Part shown: positions 22,393 through 30,568 of the stretch, in pieces
How the letters are laid out: each line of letters starts with the position of its first letter
How positions within the stretch are numbered: the stretch's first letter is position 1
Assembly (NCBI RefSeq): GCF_004796535.1
Contig: NZ_SPHY01000003.1
Location: forward strand, 1-64,000
DNA: 64,000 bases
Direction: 5' to 3'
Source of the DNA: Sphingomonas flavalba
GTDB taxonomy: Bacteria; Pseudomonadota; Alphaproteobacteria; Sphingomonadales; Sphingomonadaceae
The notes under the pieces: model-generated
Databases searched by the model: none
The model's input: the letters and a program-made list of their open reading frames with translations, nothing else
What the model was told of the DNA's origin: nothing
Translations under genes and position numbers: made by a program

Positions 22393-22674
22393 TCATCCAC
22401 CTGTTTCCTGATCCGAAAGCCGTTCGACCGCGCGGCGCAGGTCCCCCGCGGCCGGCAGCCACAGATCCGCGCCATTCTTGCTCGCCTGAAAATTGATCTT
22501 GCCGCGCACGACATGCCTTAGGCCGAACAGTCGTGCGTCGCCGCGCCGCTGGCCGGTCCAGCAGGTGATTGCCGGCGCCAACCGCGCTTTTGCGCCGAGC
22601 GGATGGCGCTTTTTATACTGCGCGATCTCCGCCTCGCTCCGGATGTGATGGCCGGATCCGCCGCAGGGCGGCAC
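22393..22674 (-). pseudogene. Tyrosine recombinase (integrase) remnant
   Basis: A 93-residue piece reading EIAQYKKRHPLGAKARLAPA then TGQRRGDARLFGLRHV. This matches the start of the catalytic domain of phage/island integrases, where the first catalytic Arg lies in a TGxRRxD motif. The N-terminal DNA-binding domain and the C-terminal HxxR and Tyr boxes are absent, so it cannot be an active recombinase. It sits 60 bp from the tRNA-Arg 3' end, the usual place for an island integrase. Family assignment is by motif only. Confidence 0.65.
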
Positions 22675-22715
22675 GCAACGGGATGGCGGTCAGCTGCTAG
22701 CAATACGCGGCAATC

Positions 22716-23000
22716 CTAACTCTCGTCATTTGCCCCGTTATTGTCATTTGCCCGCTGGAGCGCTGGTCCTTCCGCCCTGACAAAGGATCGCGCCGGCTCG
22801 GCGCTGCCGTCAGACGTGCGCACAAGCCGGACATCCAGAGAGGTCGATGCACCGGGGCCGTTGCGATATGCGAGGCGGCACATCCTTTCCGCATAATGAT
22901 CGGCAATGTCGAGTAAGGCGCAACGGTCCACATCGCTGTTGGAAGCGGCCGCGCGAGCCCGCGCCGACCGCTCACGTTCGAGCAGTTTATTGATGTCCAT
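22716..23000 (-). CDS. Small protein of unknown function, MDIN-type paralogue 1
   Basis: A 94-residue soluble, charged protein starting MDINKLLERERSARARAAAS. It is a paralogue of the next upstream gene: both open MDINxLLxREx and share a helical pattern with ALLDIADHYAERM versus HLGLAELYAGRV. GGAG lies 8 nt before the ATG at 23000; an earlier start at 23039 is possible. It resembles short sphingomonad proteins of unknown role carried on mobile DNA, but I cannot name a function. Confidence 0.6.
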   Translation of the reverse strand: MDINKLLERERSARARAAASNSDVDRCALLDIADHYAERMCRLAYRNGPGASTSLDVRLVRTSDGSAEPARSFVRAEGPALQRANDNNGANDES

Positions 23001-23062
23001 AAAACGCACTCCGGCGTGGGTCGCGAGATTTGCTCGCATGAACGGACGCGGGGCCGACCGAC

Positions 23063-23302
23063 CTAGGCGCGACCGTAACCATCCCGCGAGCCGGGGACGA
23101 ACAGTGCAATATGTTCACGTGTCAGGGGCGTGCATCCCGCCGCTACCTTATTTGCCGCTTTCAGGCGGCCTGCCAGTTTGCGGACGCGCCCGGCATATAG
23201 CTCGGCAAGCCCAAGATGGGCGTCGCGTGCGGCGCCGTGCCGGGCGTTGGCGGCGCACATTAGGGATACCTGCTCACGTGCGAGCAATTCGTTGATGTCC
23301 AT
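23063..23302 (-). CDS. Small protein of unknown function, MDIN-type paralogue 2
   Basis: A 79-residue protein starting MDINELLAREQVSLMCAANA, related to the gene downstream (same N-terminus and spacing of helices). GGGAGG lies 8 nt before the ATG at 23302; a GTG at 23332 would add ten residues. The two genes lie head-to-tail inside the tRNA-Arg element, probably a tandem duplication. No catalytic motif is visible; a predicted all-helical fold is the only structural clue. Confidence 0.6.
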   Translation of the reverse strand: MDINELLAREQVSLMCAANARHGAARDAHLGLAELYAGRVRKLAGRLKAANKVAAGCTPLTREHIALFVPGSRDGYGRA

Positions 23303-23480
23303 GGCGGGGGCCTCCCGAAGGAGCGAGGGCACAACGTCCCTCAGTCACAAGTTGCTCGGAATGAATCCGGTGATGGCAGCTTGTAGCACGAATCCCTGGA
23401 TTGTCGGCATGAATAACGGAGCCTAGCTTAGTTGGATGCGCGGCAATATACCTCGTTGATATTACATGCCTAATGCACAA

Positions 23481-23495
23481 ACGCCGGGGTCGCCA
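23481..23495 (+). repeat. Attachment-site direct repeat, distal copy (att core copy 2)
   Basis: ACGCCGGGGTCGCCA, identical to the tRNA-Arg 3' end at 22318-22332 and in the same orientation. It marks the far end of the inserted segment and lies 13 bp before the 3' end of the PEP-CTERM gene. Confidence 0.8.
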
Positions 23496-23508
23496 CCCCC
23501 ACGCGCCG

Positions 23509-24060
23509 CTATGCGCGGGCGGTGCGCGGCTGCCGACGGCTTCGCAAGGCGCCGCCGGCAAGGCCGAAGCCGGCGATCAGCATTGCCCACGCACCCGGTT
23601 CGGGCACGCCCGCATAGGCGTCGATGGTCAGCCGGTAATGGGTGTCGTCCCAGGCCGACAGCGTGATCGCGTGATTGGCGTTGCGGAAATAGGTCGTCTC
23701 CCCCGTATTCTGGTCAACGCGGGTGACCGACGCGTCGCCGAAGTGGAAGGTCTCGTAATATCGGGCTTCGCCGCTGTGCGCGCGATAGTCGTCGAAGAAC
23801 AGGTTATTCCCGCCGATCCACGCGCCGTCGCTGTCGTACATGTCGTACGTGATGTCGTAATAGCCTGAAAGATAGGAGACGAGCGGGCGCTCCAGTTCCA
23901 CCAGCACGACATAGGTCATCATCGGTTGGGCGGCGAACTGGACCAGGCCCGGCCCGGACACGGAAAAATCACCTTCGAGAACATGCCGGGTCACGGTCGC
24001 CGCGTTGACGCTGGTCGCGCATGCAAGCGCACTCGCCAGTCCGAGCCAAGAGAATCGCAT
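23509..24060 (-). CDS. PEPxxWA-CTERM sorting-domain protein
   Basis: A 183-residue exported protein. It has an N-terminal signal peptide (MRFSWLGLASALACATSVNA), a beta-rich middle without recognisable catalytic residues, and the C-terminal VPEPGAWAMLIAGFGLAGGA plus an Arg-rich tail. The tail is the PEP-CTERM sorting signal. The function of the mature domain is unknown; such proteins are anchored or released at the cell surface in exopolysaccharide-producing bacteria. It is the first backbone gene beyond the tRNA-Arg element. Confidence 0.8.
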   Translation of the reverse strand: MRFSWLGLASALACATSVNAATVTRHVLEGDFSVSGPGLVQFAAQPMMTYVVLVELERPLVSYLSGYYDITYDMYDSDGAWIGGNNLFFDDYRAHSGEARYYETFHFGDASVTRVDQNTGETTYFRNANHAITLSAWDDTHYRLTIDAYAGVPEPGAWAMLIAGFGLAGGALRSRRQPRTARA

Positions 24061-24730
24061 GGCAGTCTCCCCTTTTGCGGAAAGCTGCCGTGCGCCAGCG
24101 GTTTCTGTCCACAGAAACCCGTCCCGATCGTCCCATATTGAGACGACCGGATGGATCGGAGGGACGGGCCGTGAGCGGGTGATCGGCAGTATAGGTTGCC
24201 CGCAGCCAGACTATCGATCGGGGGTGCTGTCCTCAGCGACGCGAGAGGGCTGGCTGCGAGCGGTGGAAGCATGGCCGGGAATTGTGGGGAAAGTGTGAAC
24301 GCCCCGCCGCATTTCCACCCGAAATGCCCGGCCCGGTCAGGGCGATTGCGTCGGACATATCGCAGGCATTTGTCCGCAACGGGCCCTCGAATGGCGCCTG
24401 ACAGGCGCGCAAATGTCTGACCAACCACCCCGTGCGCCGGCACCGGCGTCGCACCGGACGACTATCGCAACGGCCCGTCGCATTTTGCTGCACCATTGCT
24501 GCGCGGAAGCGTTTGGTGGCTTGCGCTCCCGATAGCATTCGGGGCAAGATATATGCGTCCGGAAGAAACCGCTCCACCCGGTCGGTTGAGCTTTCGGGTT
24601 GCAACGAGCCGGCGTTTCCCCCACCCCTGGAAACGTCGGCTTTTTGCCGTTTCAGACCAGCGGCTTGCCCCCGCCGGGCGGCCCGCCCCGCCGCCGCCCG
24701 CCAATCGGCCCGAAACGATACCGAAACGAA
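24061..24730. other. Intergenic stretch without recognised genes
   Basis: About 670 bp between the divergently placed PEP-CTERM start and the pnp terminator. Open frames here are short, lack ribosome binding sites and have no family-like motifs. It presumably contains the promoter of the PEP-CTERM gene; nothing else could be supported. Confidence 0.5.
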
Positions 24731-24760
24731 AAAGGGAGGCCGAAGCCCCCCTTTCCCGCA
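24731..24760 (-). terminator. Rho-independent terminator of pnp
   Basis: On the minus strand, shortly after the pnp stop, AAAGGGGGGCTTCGGCCTCC forms a strong stem closed by a CTTCGG-type tetraloop and is followed by CTTTTTCG. The stem plus T-run on the pnp strand is a textbook intrinsic terminator. Confidence 0.8.
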
Positions 24761-24778
24761 TCCGGCGGATGCCTGCGA

Positions 24779-27103
24779 TCAGTCGTCGTCGCGGGTGAGA
24801 AAGGCCGGCGCGAATTCGGGTGCCGGGCCCTCGTCCCGATCGTTCGATTCACGCCGTGGGCCACGGTCACGTCCGCCGCCGCCACGACGCGGGCCACGAT
24901 CGCCGCCATCGCGGCGCGGGCCGCGATCACCACGGTCGCCGCCGTCACGGCGCGGGCCGCGATCGCCGCGCGGACCACGGTCTTCGCGCGGCGGGCGGGT
25001 GTCCGCCAGCTCGGCGCCGGTTTCCTGGTCGACGACGCGCATCGACAGGCGAACCTTGCCGCGCTGGTCGACTTCCAGCACCTTGACCTTCACCTCCTGC
25101 CCTTCGGACAGGGCGTCGGCGACCTTCTCGACCCGCTCGTTGCGGATCTCGGAGACGTGGACGAGGCCGTCCTTGCCGCCCATGAAGTTCACGAACGCAC
25201 CGAAATCGACGAGGTTGACCACCTTGCCGGTGTAGATCTTGCCGACTTCCGGTTCCTCGACGATGCCGAGGATCCAGTTCTTCGCCGCCTCGATCTGCGC
25301 CGGGTCGGACGAGCTGATCTTGATCAGCCCTTCGTCGTCGATGTCGACCTTGGCGCCGGTCTCGGCGACGATCTCGCGGATCACCTTGCCGCCGGTGCCG
25401 ATCACTTCGCGGATCTTGCTCTTGTCGATCTGCAGCGATTCGATGCGCGGCGCGTGCGCCGACAGCTCGGTACGGCTGTGGTCGAGCGCCTTGGCCATCT
25501 CACCCAGGATATGGGCACGGCCCTCATGCGCCTGGGCCAGCGCCTGCTTCATGATCTCCTCGGTGATACCGGCGATCTTGATGTCCATCTGCAGGCTGGT
25601 GATGCCTTCGCTGGTGCCGGCGACCTTGAAGTCCATGTCGCCCAGATGATCCTCGTCGCCGAGGATGTCGGACAGCACCGCGAACTTCTTGCCTTCCAGG
25701 ATCAGGCCCATCGCGATGCCCGAGACCGGCCGCTTCAGCGGCACGCCGGCGTCCATCAGCGACAGCGAACCGCCGCACACCGTCGCCATCGACGAGGAGC
25801 CGTTGGACTCGGTGATGTCGGAGGTGACGCGGATCGTGTAGGGGAACTCGTCCTTGGTCGGCAGCACCGGATGCAGCGCCCGCCAGGCCAGCTTGCCATG
25901 GCCGATCTCACGCCGGCCCGGCGCGCCGAAGCGGCCCACTTCGCCGACCGAATAGGGCGGGAAGTTATAGTGCAGCATGAAATGCTGGTAGTGCAGGCCG
26001 GTCAGCCCGTCGATCATCTGCTCCGAATCCTTGGTGCCAAGGGTGGTGGTGCAGATGCTCTGCGTCTCGCCGCGGGTGAACAGCGCCGAACCGTGGGTGC
26101 GCGGCAGGAAGCCGGCGACCGCCTCGATCGGGCGGATCTGGGTGGTCGAGCGGCCGTCGATCCGGCGCCCGTCCTTCAGGATCGCGCCGCGGACGATTTC
26201 CGCCTCCAGCTTCTTGACCAGCTTGCCGGCGACCATCTGGTCCTGCGGGCTGGCGTCGGCGAAGGCGTCCTTCGCCCTGGCCCGCGCCTCGTTCAGCGCG
26301 TTCGACCGCTCCGACTTGTCGGTCAGCTTGTAGGCGGCGGTGATGTCCTTGCCGACCAGCTTCTTCAGCTTGTCCTTCATCGCGGCGGTATCGGACTGCG
26401 CCGGCAGGTCCCACGGCTCCTTCGCCGCCTGCTCGGCCAGCTTGATGATCGCGTCGATCACCTTGCGGCTTTCGGCATGGGCGAACATGACCGCGCCCAG
26501 CATCACCTCTTCCGACAGCTCGTTGGCTTCGGACTCGACCATCATCACCGCGTCGTGGGTGGCGGCGGCGACCAGGTCCAGATCGCCGGCGGCGACCTGC
26601 TCGTCGGTCGGGTTCAGTACGTATTCGCCGTCGACATAGCCGACACGGGCGGCGCCGATCGGCCCCATGAACGGCACGCCCGACAGCGTCAGCGCCGCCG
26701 AGGCGGCGACCATCGCCAGGATATCCGGCTCGTTTTCGCCGTCATAGCTCATCACCTGGGCGATGACGTTGATCTCGTTGTAGAAGCCGTCCGGGAACAG
26801 CGGGCGGATCGGCCGGTCGATCAGGCGCGAGGTCAGCGTTTCCTTTTCGGTCGCGCCGCGCTCCCGCTTGAAGAAGCCGCCGGGGATGCGGCCGGCCGAC
26901 GCGTATTTTTCCTGATAGTGAACGGTGAGCGGGAAGAAATCCTGCCCTTCCTTCACCTTGCGCGCCGCGGTGACGGCGCAGAGAACCACGGTTTCGCCGA
27001 GCGTCGCGAGCACCGCGCCGTCGGCCTGGCGGGCAACGCGGCCCGTTTCGAGAGTGAGCGTCTGGCCGCCCCACTCGATTTCCACTTTCTTGGTATCGAA
27101 CAT
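24779..27103 (-). CDS. pnp: Polyribonucleotide nucleotidyltransferase (PNPase)
   Basis: A 774-residue 3'-5' exoribonuclease with two RNase PH-like domains (e.g. [20 protein letters not shown] and [20 protein letters not shown]). A KH domain follows ([15 protein letters not shown], about 565-580) and then an S1 domain ([20 protein letters not shown]). It degrades RNA using phosphate and is part of the degradosome. The C-terminal 60 residues are an Arg/Gly/Asp-rich repeat tail (units of [12 protein letters not shown]), likely an RNA- or RNase E-contacting extension. It lies downstream of rpsO, as in most proteobacteria. Confidence 0.97.
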   Translation of the reverse strand: MFDTKKVEIEWGGQTLTLETGRVARQADGAVLATLGETVVLCAVTAARKVKEGQDFFPLTVHYQEKYASAGRIPGGFFKRERGATEKETLTSRLIDRPIRPLFPDGFYNEINVIAQVMSYDGENEPDILAMVAASAALTLSGVPFMGPIGAARVGYVDGEYVLNPTDEQVAAGDLDLVAAATHDAVMMVESEANELSEEVMLGAVMFAHAESRKVIDAIIKLAEQAAKEPWDLPAQSDTAAMKDKLKKLVGKDITAAYKLTDKSERSNALNEARARAKDAFADASPQDQMVAGKLVKKLEAEIVRGAILKDGRRIDGRSTTQIRPIEAVAGFLPRTHGSALFTRGETQSICTTTLGTKDSEQMIDGLTGLHYQHFMLHYNFPPYSVGEVGRFGAPGRREIGHGKLAWRALHPVLPTKDEFPYTIRVTSDITESNGSSSMATVCGGSLSLMDAGVPLKRPVSGIAMGLILEGKKFAVLSDILGDEDHLGDMDFKVAGTSEGITSLQMDIKIAGITEEIMKQALAQAHEGRAHILGEMAKALDHSRTELSAHAPRIESLQIDKSKIREVIGTGGKVIREIVAETGAKVDIDDEGLIKISSSDPAQIEAAKNWILGIVEEPEVGKIYTGKVVNLVDFGAFVNFMGGKDGLVHVSEIRNERVEKVADALSEGQEVKVKVLEVDQRGKVRLSMRVVDQETGAELADTRPPREDRGPRGDRGPRRDGGDRGDRGPRRDGGDRGPRRGGGGRDRGPRRESNDRDEGPAPEFAPAFLTRDDD

Positions 27104-27270
27104 CTGTTTTCCTTCATCCGGCGACCCTATGCCGCCGGGGCCTTGTCCGGCCTGCCGAAGCGAGGCCGATGCGGGCTAGCCGGCCCGCGCGGTTCGGAAC
27201 GCATCTGGTCCCGGCGGGCGCACGACCGGATTGCCGCTTGCCCCTGATCCGCCACGCGGCGCGCGGCGGC

Positions 27271-27330
27271 TGCGCCCCCGCACCATGCGGGGGCATTTAC
27301 GAGAACGGCCCCGTAAGCGGGGCCGTTCGG
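27271..27330 (-). terminator. Two tandem hairpins between rpsO and pnp
   Basis: Two GC-rich inverted repeats follow the rpsO stop on the minus strand: AACGGCCCCG with CGGGGCCGTT (about 27302-27326), and GCCCCCGCA with TGCGGGGGC (about 27271-27294). Neither has a T-run, so partial termination or RNase processing is more likely than full termination. In E. coli the rpsO-pnp spacer carries an RNase III hairpin that PNPase uses to control its own mRNA; the same logic may apply here. Confidence 0.5.
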
Positions 27331-27331
27331 A

Positions 27332-27601
27332 TTACTTGCGAAGACCCAGCTTCGCGATCAGTGCGGTGTAGCGTTCGCCGTCCTTCTTGCGGAGATAGTC
27401 CAGAAGGCTGCGCCGCTTGTTGACCAGCATCAGCAGACCGCGACGCGAATGATTGTCCTTGGCGTGGGTCTTGAAATGCTCGGTCAGGTTGACGATCCGT
27501 TCGGTGAGGATCGCGACCTGCACTTCGGGCGAACCGGTGTCGCCATCGGCGCGGGCATTGTCCTTGATCAGCGCTTCCTTGCGCTCGGCGGTAATCGACA
27601 T
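27332..27601 (-). CDS. rpsO: 30S ribosomal protein S15
   Basis: An 89-residue protein [20 protein letters not shown] with the S15 motif [20 protein letters not shown]. It binds the central domain of 16S rRNA and forms bridge B4 to the large subunit. An ATG two codons upstream (27607) is possible, but the family starts MSIT. It lies between truB and pnp, the conserved order. Confidence 0.97.
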   Translation of the reverse strand: MSITAERKEALIKDNARADGDTGSPEVQVAILTERIVNLTEHFKTHAKDNHSRRGLLMLVNKRRSLLDYLRKKDGERYTALIAKLGLRK

Positions 27602-27615
27602 CGTCATCCTTTCAA

Positions 27616-28494
27616 TCAGAGGTTGAAACCGCGCACCACCCGGACCTCGCGGTCCGAAACCTCAACGAGGGCGACGGGGGTTTCCCCCAGCATCGCGAAG
27701 TTGAGGCCCTGGTTTGCGGCGATCCCGACCAAGACCCGCCCCTGACGGAGCAGCCCTGCCTGATCGGGGGTGAGGGATAGAGCCGGGATGTCGTCCAGCC
27801 CCGCCCTCAGCGGCAGGCAAACGTCTTCAAGGCGGCGCGCTTGCCCCAGTTCGGCCAGTTTGTCCAGCGAAATCGCGGTGTCGAGGGTGAACGGCCCGGC
27901 CTTCACCCGGCGCAGCATCGCGACATGGCCGACGGTGCCGAGCGCATGGGCGATGTCGCGCGCCAGGCTGCGGATATAGGTGCCTTTCGAGACATGGGCG
28001 ACGAGGGTCAGGAACGGTTGGCTCTCGTCAACGCTGAGCGCGTGGATGGTGACGGCACGCGGTTTCAGCGCCACCTCCGCCCCGGCGCGGGCGAGGGCGT
28101 AAGCGCGCGCGCCGTCGACCTTTAGCGCCGAGAAGGCCGGCGGCACCTGCTCGATCGTGCCGGTGAAGCGGGGCAGCACCGCCTGAACCTGAGCCGGCGT
28201 CGGCACAACGGCGGAGGTGGCGACGACCTGCCCTTCCACGTCGAGCGTGTCGGTCTGGGTGCCGAAGGCGATGGTGAAGGCGTAGACCTTGTCGCTATCG
28301 AGCATCCGCCCGGCCAGCTTGGTCGCCTCGCCCAGCGCGACCGGCAGCACGCCCGACGCCAGCGGGTCGAGCGTGCCGCCATGGCCGACCTTCGCCTTCG
28401 CATAGCCGCCGGCGCGCAGCGCGTGCTTGACCGCGGAGACGACCTGGGTGGAGCCGGGGCCCACCGGCTTGTCGATGATCAGCCAGCCATGCAT
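27616..28494 (-). CDS. truB: tRNA pseudouridine(55) synthase
   Basis: A 292-residue enzyme beginning [19 protein letters not shown]. It has [20 protein letters not shown] (the catalytic Asp is in GTLDPLASG) and a C-terminal extension with a PUA-like end ([17 protein letters not shown]). It makes the T-loop pseudouridine in all elongator tRNAs. It lies 14 bp before rpsO on the same strand. Confidence 0.95.
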   Translation of the reverse strand: MHGWLIIDKPVGPGSTQVVSAVKHALRAGGYAKAKVGHGGTLDPLASGVLPVALGEATKLAGRMLDSDKVYAFTIAFGTQTDTLDVEGQVVATSAVVPTPAQVQAVLPRFTGTIEQVPPAFSALKVDGARAYALARAGAEVALKPRAVTIHALSVDESQPFLTLVAHVSKGTYIRSLARDIAHALGTVGHVAMLRRVKAGPFTLDTAISLDKLAELGQARRLEDVCLPLRAGLDDIPALSLTPDQAGLLRQGRVLVGIAANQGLNFAMLGETPVALVEVSDREVRVVRGFNL

Positions 28495-28525
28495 CGCCGG
28501 CCCATGCCCGGATCGCGCGACGCTG

Positions 28526-28909
28526 TCAGCCTTTCTTCTTCGCCTTGGCCGGCGGCGGCGCGGAAGTGACCAGGCTGGTCAGCGGGCAGCGCTGCCCGCG
28601 CACGACGATGGCGGAGAAGCGGTCGAGGGTGTTGAGCGCCCGCCCGGCATCGAAGCCGACGGCGGTGGCGAAGGGCAGCTCGGTGCACGGCCCGATCAGC
28701 GTCGCGCGATACCATTGCCGGCGCAGGTCCTGGATATAGAGGGCATCGCTGCCGTCCGCCTGCCAGTTGTTGATGCTCGACGAAGCGAAGGGGATGCTCG
28801 CCTCGACGCCCAGCGCGCGCGGCTTCGCATCCTTCGCCACGGTCGGCGCGGCAAGCAGCCCGGCCCCGGCCAGCGCGGCAAGCGCCAGGCCCAAGCGACT
28901 GTTTTTCAT
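28526..28909 (-). CDS. Exported protein of unknown function (DUF6491-like)
   Basis: A 127-residue protein with signal peptide MKNSRLGLALAALAGAGLLA, followed by EASIPFASSSINNWQADGSD and an LYIQDLRRQWYRATL segment. It carries two cysteines (GPCTEL, RGQRCPL) that may form a disulfide. The pattern resembles the sphingomonad family DUF6491, named from memory without a search. It ends in a Lys-rich tail. ATG at 28909 is preferred because it gives a proper signal peptide; a start at 28942 would add 11 residues. Confidence 0.6.
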   Translation of the reverse strand: MKNSRLGLALAALAGAGLLAAPTVAKDAKPRALGVEASIPFASSSINNWQADGSDALYIQDLRRQWYRATLIGPCTELPFATAVGFDAGRALNTLDRFSAIVVRGQRCPLTSLVTSAPPPAKAKKKG

Positions 28910-29001
28910 GTTACGCACTCCATCACGGTGACGGCACATCAAAGCATGAAGCGGCTGGCGGGTTGCTGAATGACGCCGAATTCATCCGTTCAGGCGGACG
29001 T

Positions 29002-29541
29002 TCAGGCCAGGCGCCATTCGTCCTTCAGGATCGCGAACAGCGCGGTGTCGCGGACATGGCCGGTCCAGGTCACCCGATCCTGCCGCATCACCCCTTCGCG
29101 CAGGGCGCCGAGCTTGGCGACCGCTGCCTGGCTGCGGGCGTTGCGGACGTCTATGCGGAATTCGATGCGCCGATAGCCGCAGGCGAAGGCGTGGCCGATC
29201 ATCAGCCGTTTCAGCCGGCCGTTGAAGCCGGTGCCGCGCAGCGACGGGACTATGTAGCTCATCCCGATCTCGACAACGCCGCGCGCCCGGTCCGGCGCCA
29301 GATAGGCGGTCATGCCGACCAGCCGGTCGTCGGAGAGGATGGCGAACGCCACGTAGCGCGGATTGGCGAGCAGCGCGGTGAAGCTCGCGTCGAAATGCGC
29401 CGGATCATAGGACAGGCTGTAGATCGCCCAGATATCCGCGTCCTCGGCGCAGGCGGCGGCGAGCGCAGCGCGATGCGCCTCGGCCAGCGGTTCCAGCCGC
29501 AATGTGCCGTCGGCCGGCGGGTGGCGCAGCGCCTCCGTCAC
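29002..29541 (-). CDS. GNAT-family N-acetyltransferase (RimJ/RimL-like)
   Basis: A 179-residue acetyltransferase with the acetyl-CoA-binding PSLRGTGFNGRLKRLMIGHA and the later ALFAILKDEW end motif typical of RimJ/RimL-type enzymes. These acetylate protein N-termini or small amines; the substrate here is unknown. The GTG at 29541 overlaps the tdk stop (GTGA), fixing the start even though the frame stays open upstream. Confidence 0.8.
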   Translation of the reverse strand: MTEALRHPPADGTLRLEPLAEAHRAALAAACAEDADIWAIYSLSYDPAHFDASFTALLANPRYVAFAILSDDRLVGMTAYLAPDRARGVVEIGMSYIVPSLRGTGFNGRLKRLMIGHAFACGYRRIEFRIDVRNARSQAAVAKLGALREGVMRQDRVTWTGHVRDTALFAILKDEWRLA

Positions 29542-30116
29542 TGGCGGCGGGCCTCCATGAAATGGCGGCGGCACAGCGCGACATAGCGGTCGTTGCCGCC
29601 GATTTCGGTCTGCGCGCCTTCGTTGACCGGCCGCCCAGCGGCGTCGACGCGCAGGTTCATCGTCGCCTTGCGCCCGCAGGCGCACACCGCCTTCAGTTCG
29701 ATCAGCGCATCGGCGAGCGCCAGCAAATGGGCGCTACCCTCGAACAGATTGCCCTGGAAATCGGTGCGCAGCCCGTAGGCGAGCACCGGTATGCCGAGCG
29801 TGTCGCAAATATCGGCCAGTTGCAGCACCTGCGCGCGCGACAGGAACTGCGCCTCGTCGACCAGCACGCAGGACAGCGGGCGGCGGCGATGCTCGGCCGC
29901 GACCGCCGCGCCGATATCGAGCGCGGCGTCGAACGGCACCGCCGGCGCCGCCAGCCCGATCCGCGAGGCGATGGTGCCGGGCGCGGCGCGGTTGTCGACG
30001 GCGGCGGTGAGCAGCATGGTTTCCATGCCGCGTTCGCGATAGTTGAAGGCGGCCTGCAGCAGCGTCGTCGATTTTCCCGCGTTCATCGACGCATAGTAGA
30101 AATAGAGCTTGGCCAA
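29538..30116 (-). CDS. tdk: Thymidine kinase
   Basis: A 192-residue type-II thymidine kinase with the P-loop ASMNAGKST (about residues 9-17), the VLVDEAQF Walker-B-like segment, and zinc ligands in VCACGRKA and CRRHF. It phosphorylates thymidine with ATP in the salvage pathway. It starts 2 bp after the rbfA stop and overlaps the GNAT gene. Together with the CNT permease and thymidine phosphorylase at 0.2-2.8 kb it indicates active thymidine salvage. Confidence 0.95.
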   Translation of the reverse strand: MAKLYFYYASMNAGKSTTLLQAAFNYRERGMETMLLTAAVDNRAAPGTIASRIGLAAPAVPFDAALDIGAAVAAEHRRRPLSCVLVDEAQFLSRAQVLQLADICDTLGIPVLAYGLRTDFQGNLFEGSAHLLALADALIELKAVCACGRKATMNLRVDAAGRPVNEGAQTEIGGNDRYVALCRRHFMEARRQ

Positions 30117-30118
30117 GC

Positions 30119-30517
30119 TCAGCCGTCCCCTTCGCCCAGGTCCTGCGCGACATGCGGGCGGCGCAGCACGGCGTCGATATGGCTGCCCTCGTCGAAGCTG
30201 CCGTCAGCCAGGAATTTCAGCTTCGCGGCATATTTGGCGTTCACCCGCCGCGCCACCTCACCCTGCAGATAGGCGGTGTTGGTGCGCAGCGCCTTCAGCA
30301 CCTTATCCTCGTCGGCGCCGAGCAGCGGCTTCACGAAGGCGGTGGCGTGGCGCAGGTCCGGCGACATGCGGACCTCCGTCACCGTCACCATCGCACCGGC
30401 CAGCGTTTCGTCATGCACGTCGCCGCGCATCAATATGTCGCTCAGCGCATGGCGCACCTGCTCGCCGACGCGCAGCAGACGGACGGAGCGGGTTTCGGGC
30501 GTGCGGTGGGCTGGCAT
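30119..30517 (-). CDS. rbfA: Ribosome-binding factor A
   Basis: A 132-residue protein with the KH-like RbfA core: [17 protein letters not shown] near the N-terminus and [20 protein letters not shown] near the C-terminus. It binds the 16S rRNA 5' domain during small-subunit maturation and cold adaptation. It lies downstream of infB in the usual nusA-infB-rbfA order. Confidence 0.95.
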   Translation of the reverse strand: MPAHRTPETRSVRLLRVGEQVRHALSDILMRGDVHDETLAGAMVTVTEVRMSPDLRHATAFVKPLLGADEDKVLKALRTNTAYLQGEVARRVNAKYAAKLKFLADGSFDEGSHIDAVLRRPHVAQDLGEGDG

Positions 30518-30568
30518 CGGCGGTTCCGTGCCCCGCCCCCGCCGCTGTGGCGGGGGCAGGAATGGCGG

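Larger units (their letters stand above)
22333..23495. mobile_element. Decayed mini integrative element in tRNA-Arg
   Basis: About 1.16 kb enclosed by 15-bp direct repeats at the tRNA 3' end and at 23481-23495. Contents are an integrase remnant next to the tRNA and two small paralogous genes, all on the minus strand. Short size, a broken integrase and no other mobility gene indicate a remnant left by internal deletion, or a non-autonomous satellite. Confidence 0.7.

Noticed and set aside
23466-23868. Plus-strand frames across the PEP-CTERM gene
   Set aside because: They are antisense to a gene with signal peptide and sorting tail, and have no motif of their own.
24830-24990. Possible tandem repeat or CRISPR-like array
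   Set aside because: The repeats are in-frame codons for the Arg/Gly/Asp tail of PNPase; there are no uniform repeats and spacers. No CRISPR array was seen anywhere in the window.
24599-27247. An 882-codon open frame on the plus strand
   Set aside because: Antisense to pnp over its whole length, without recognisable domains.
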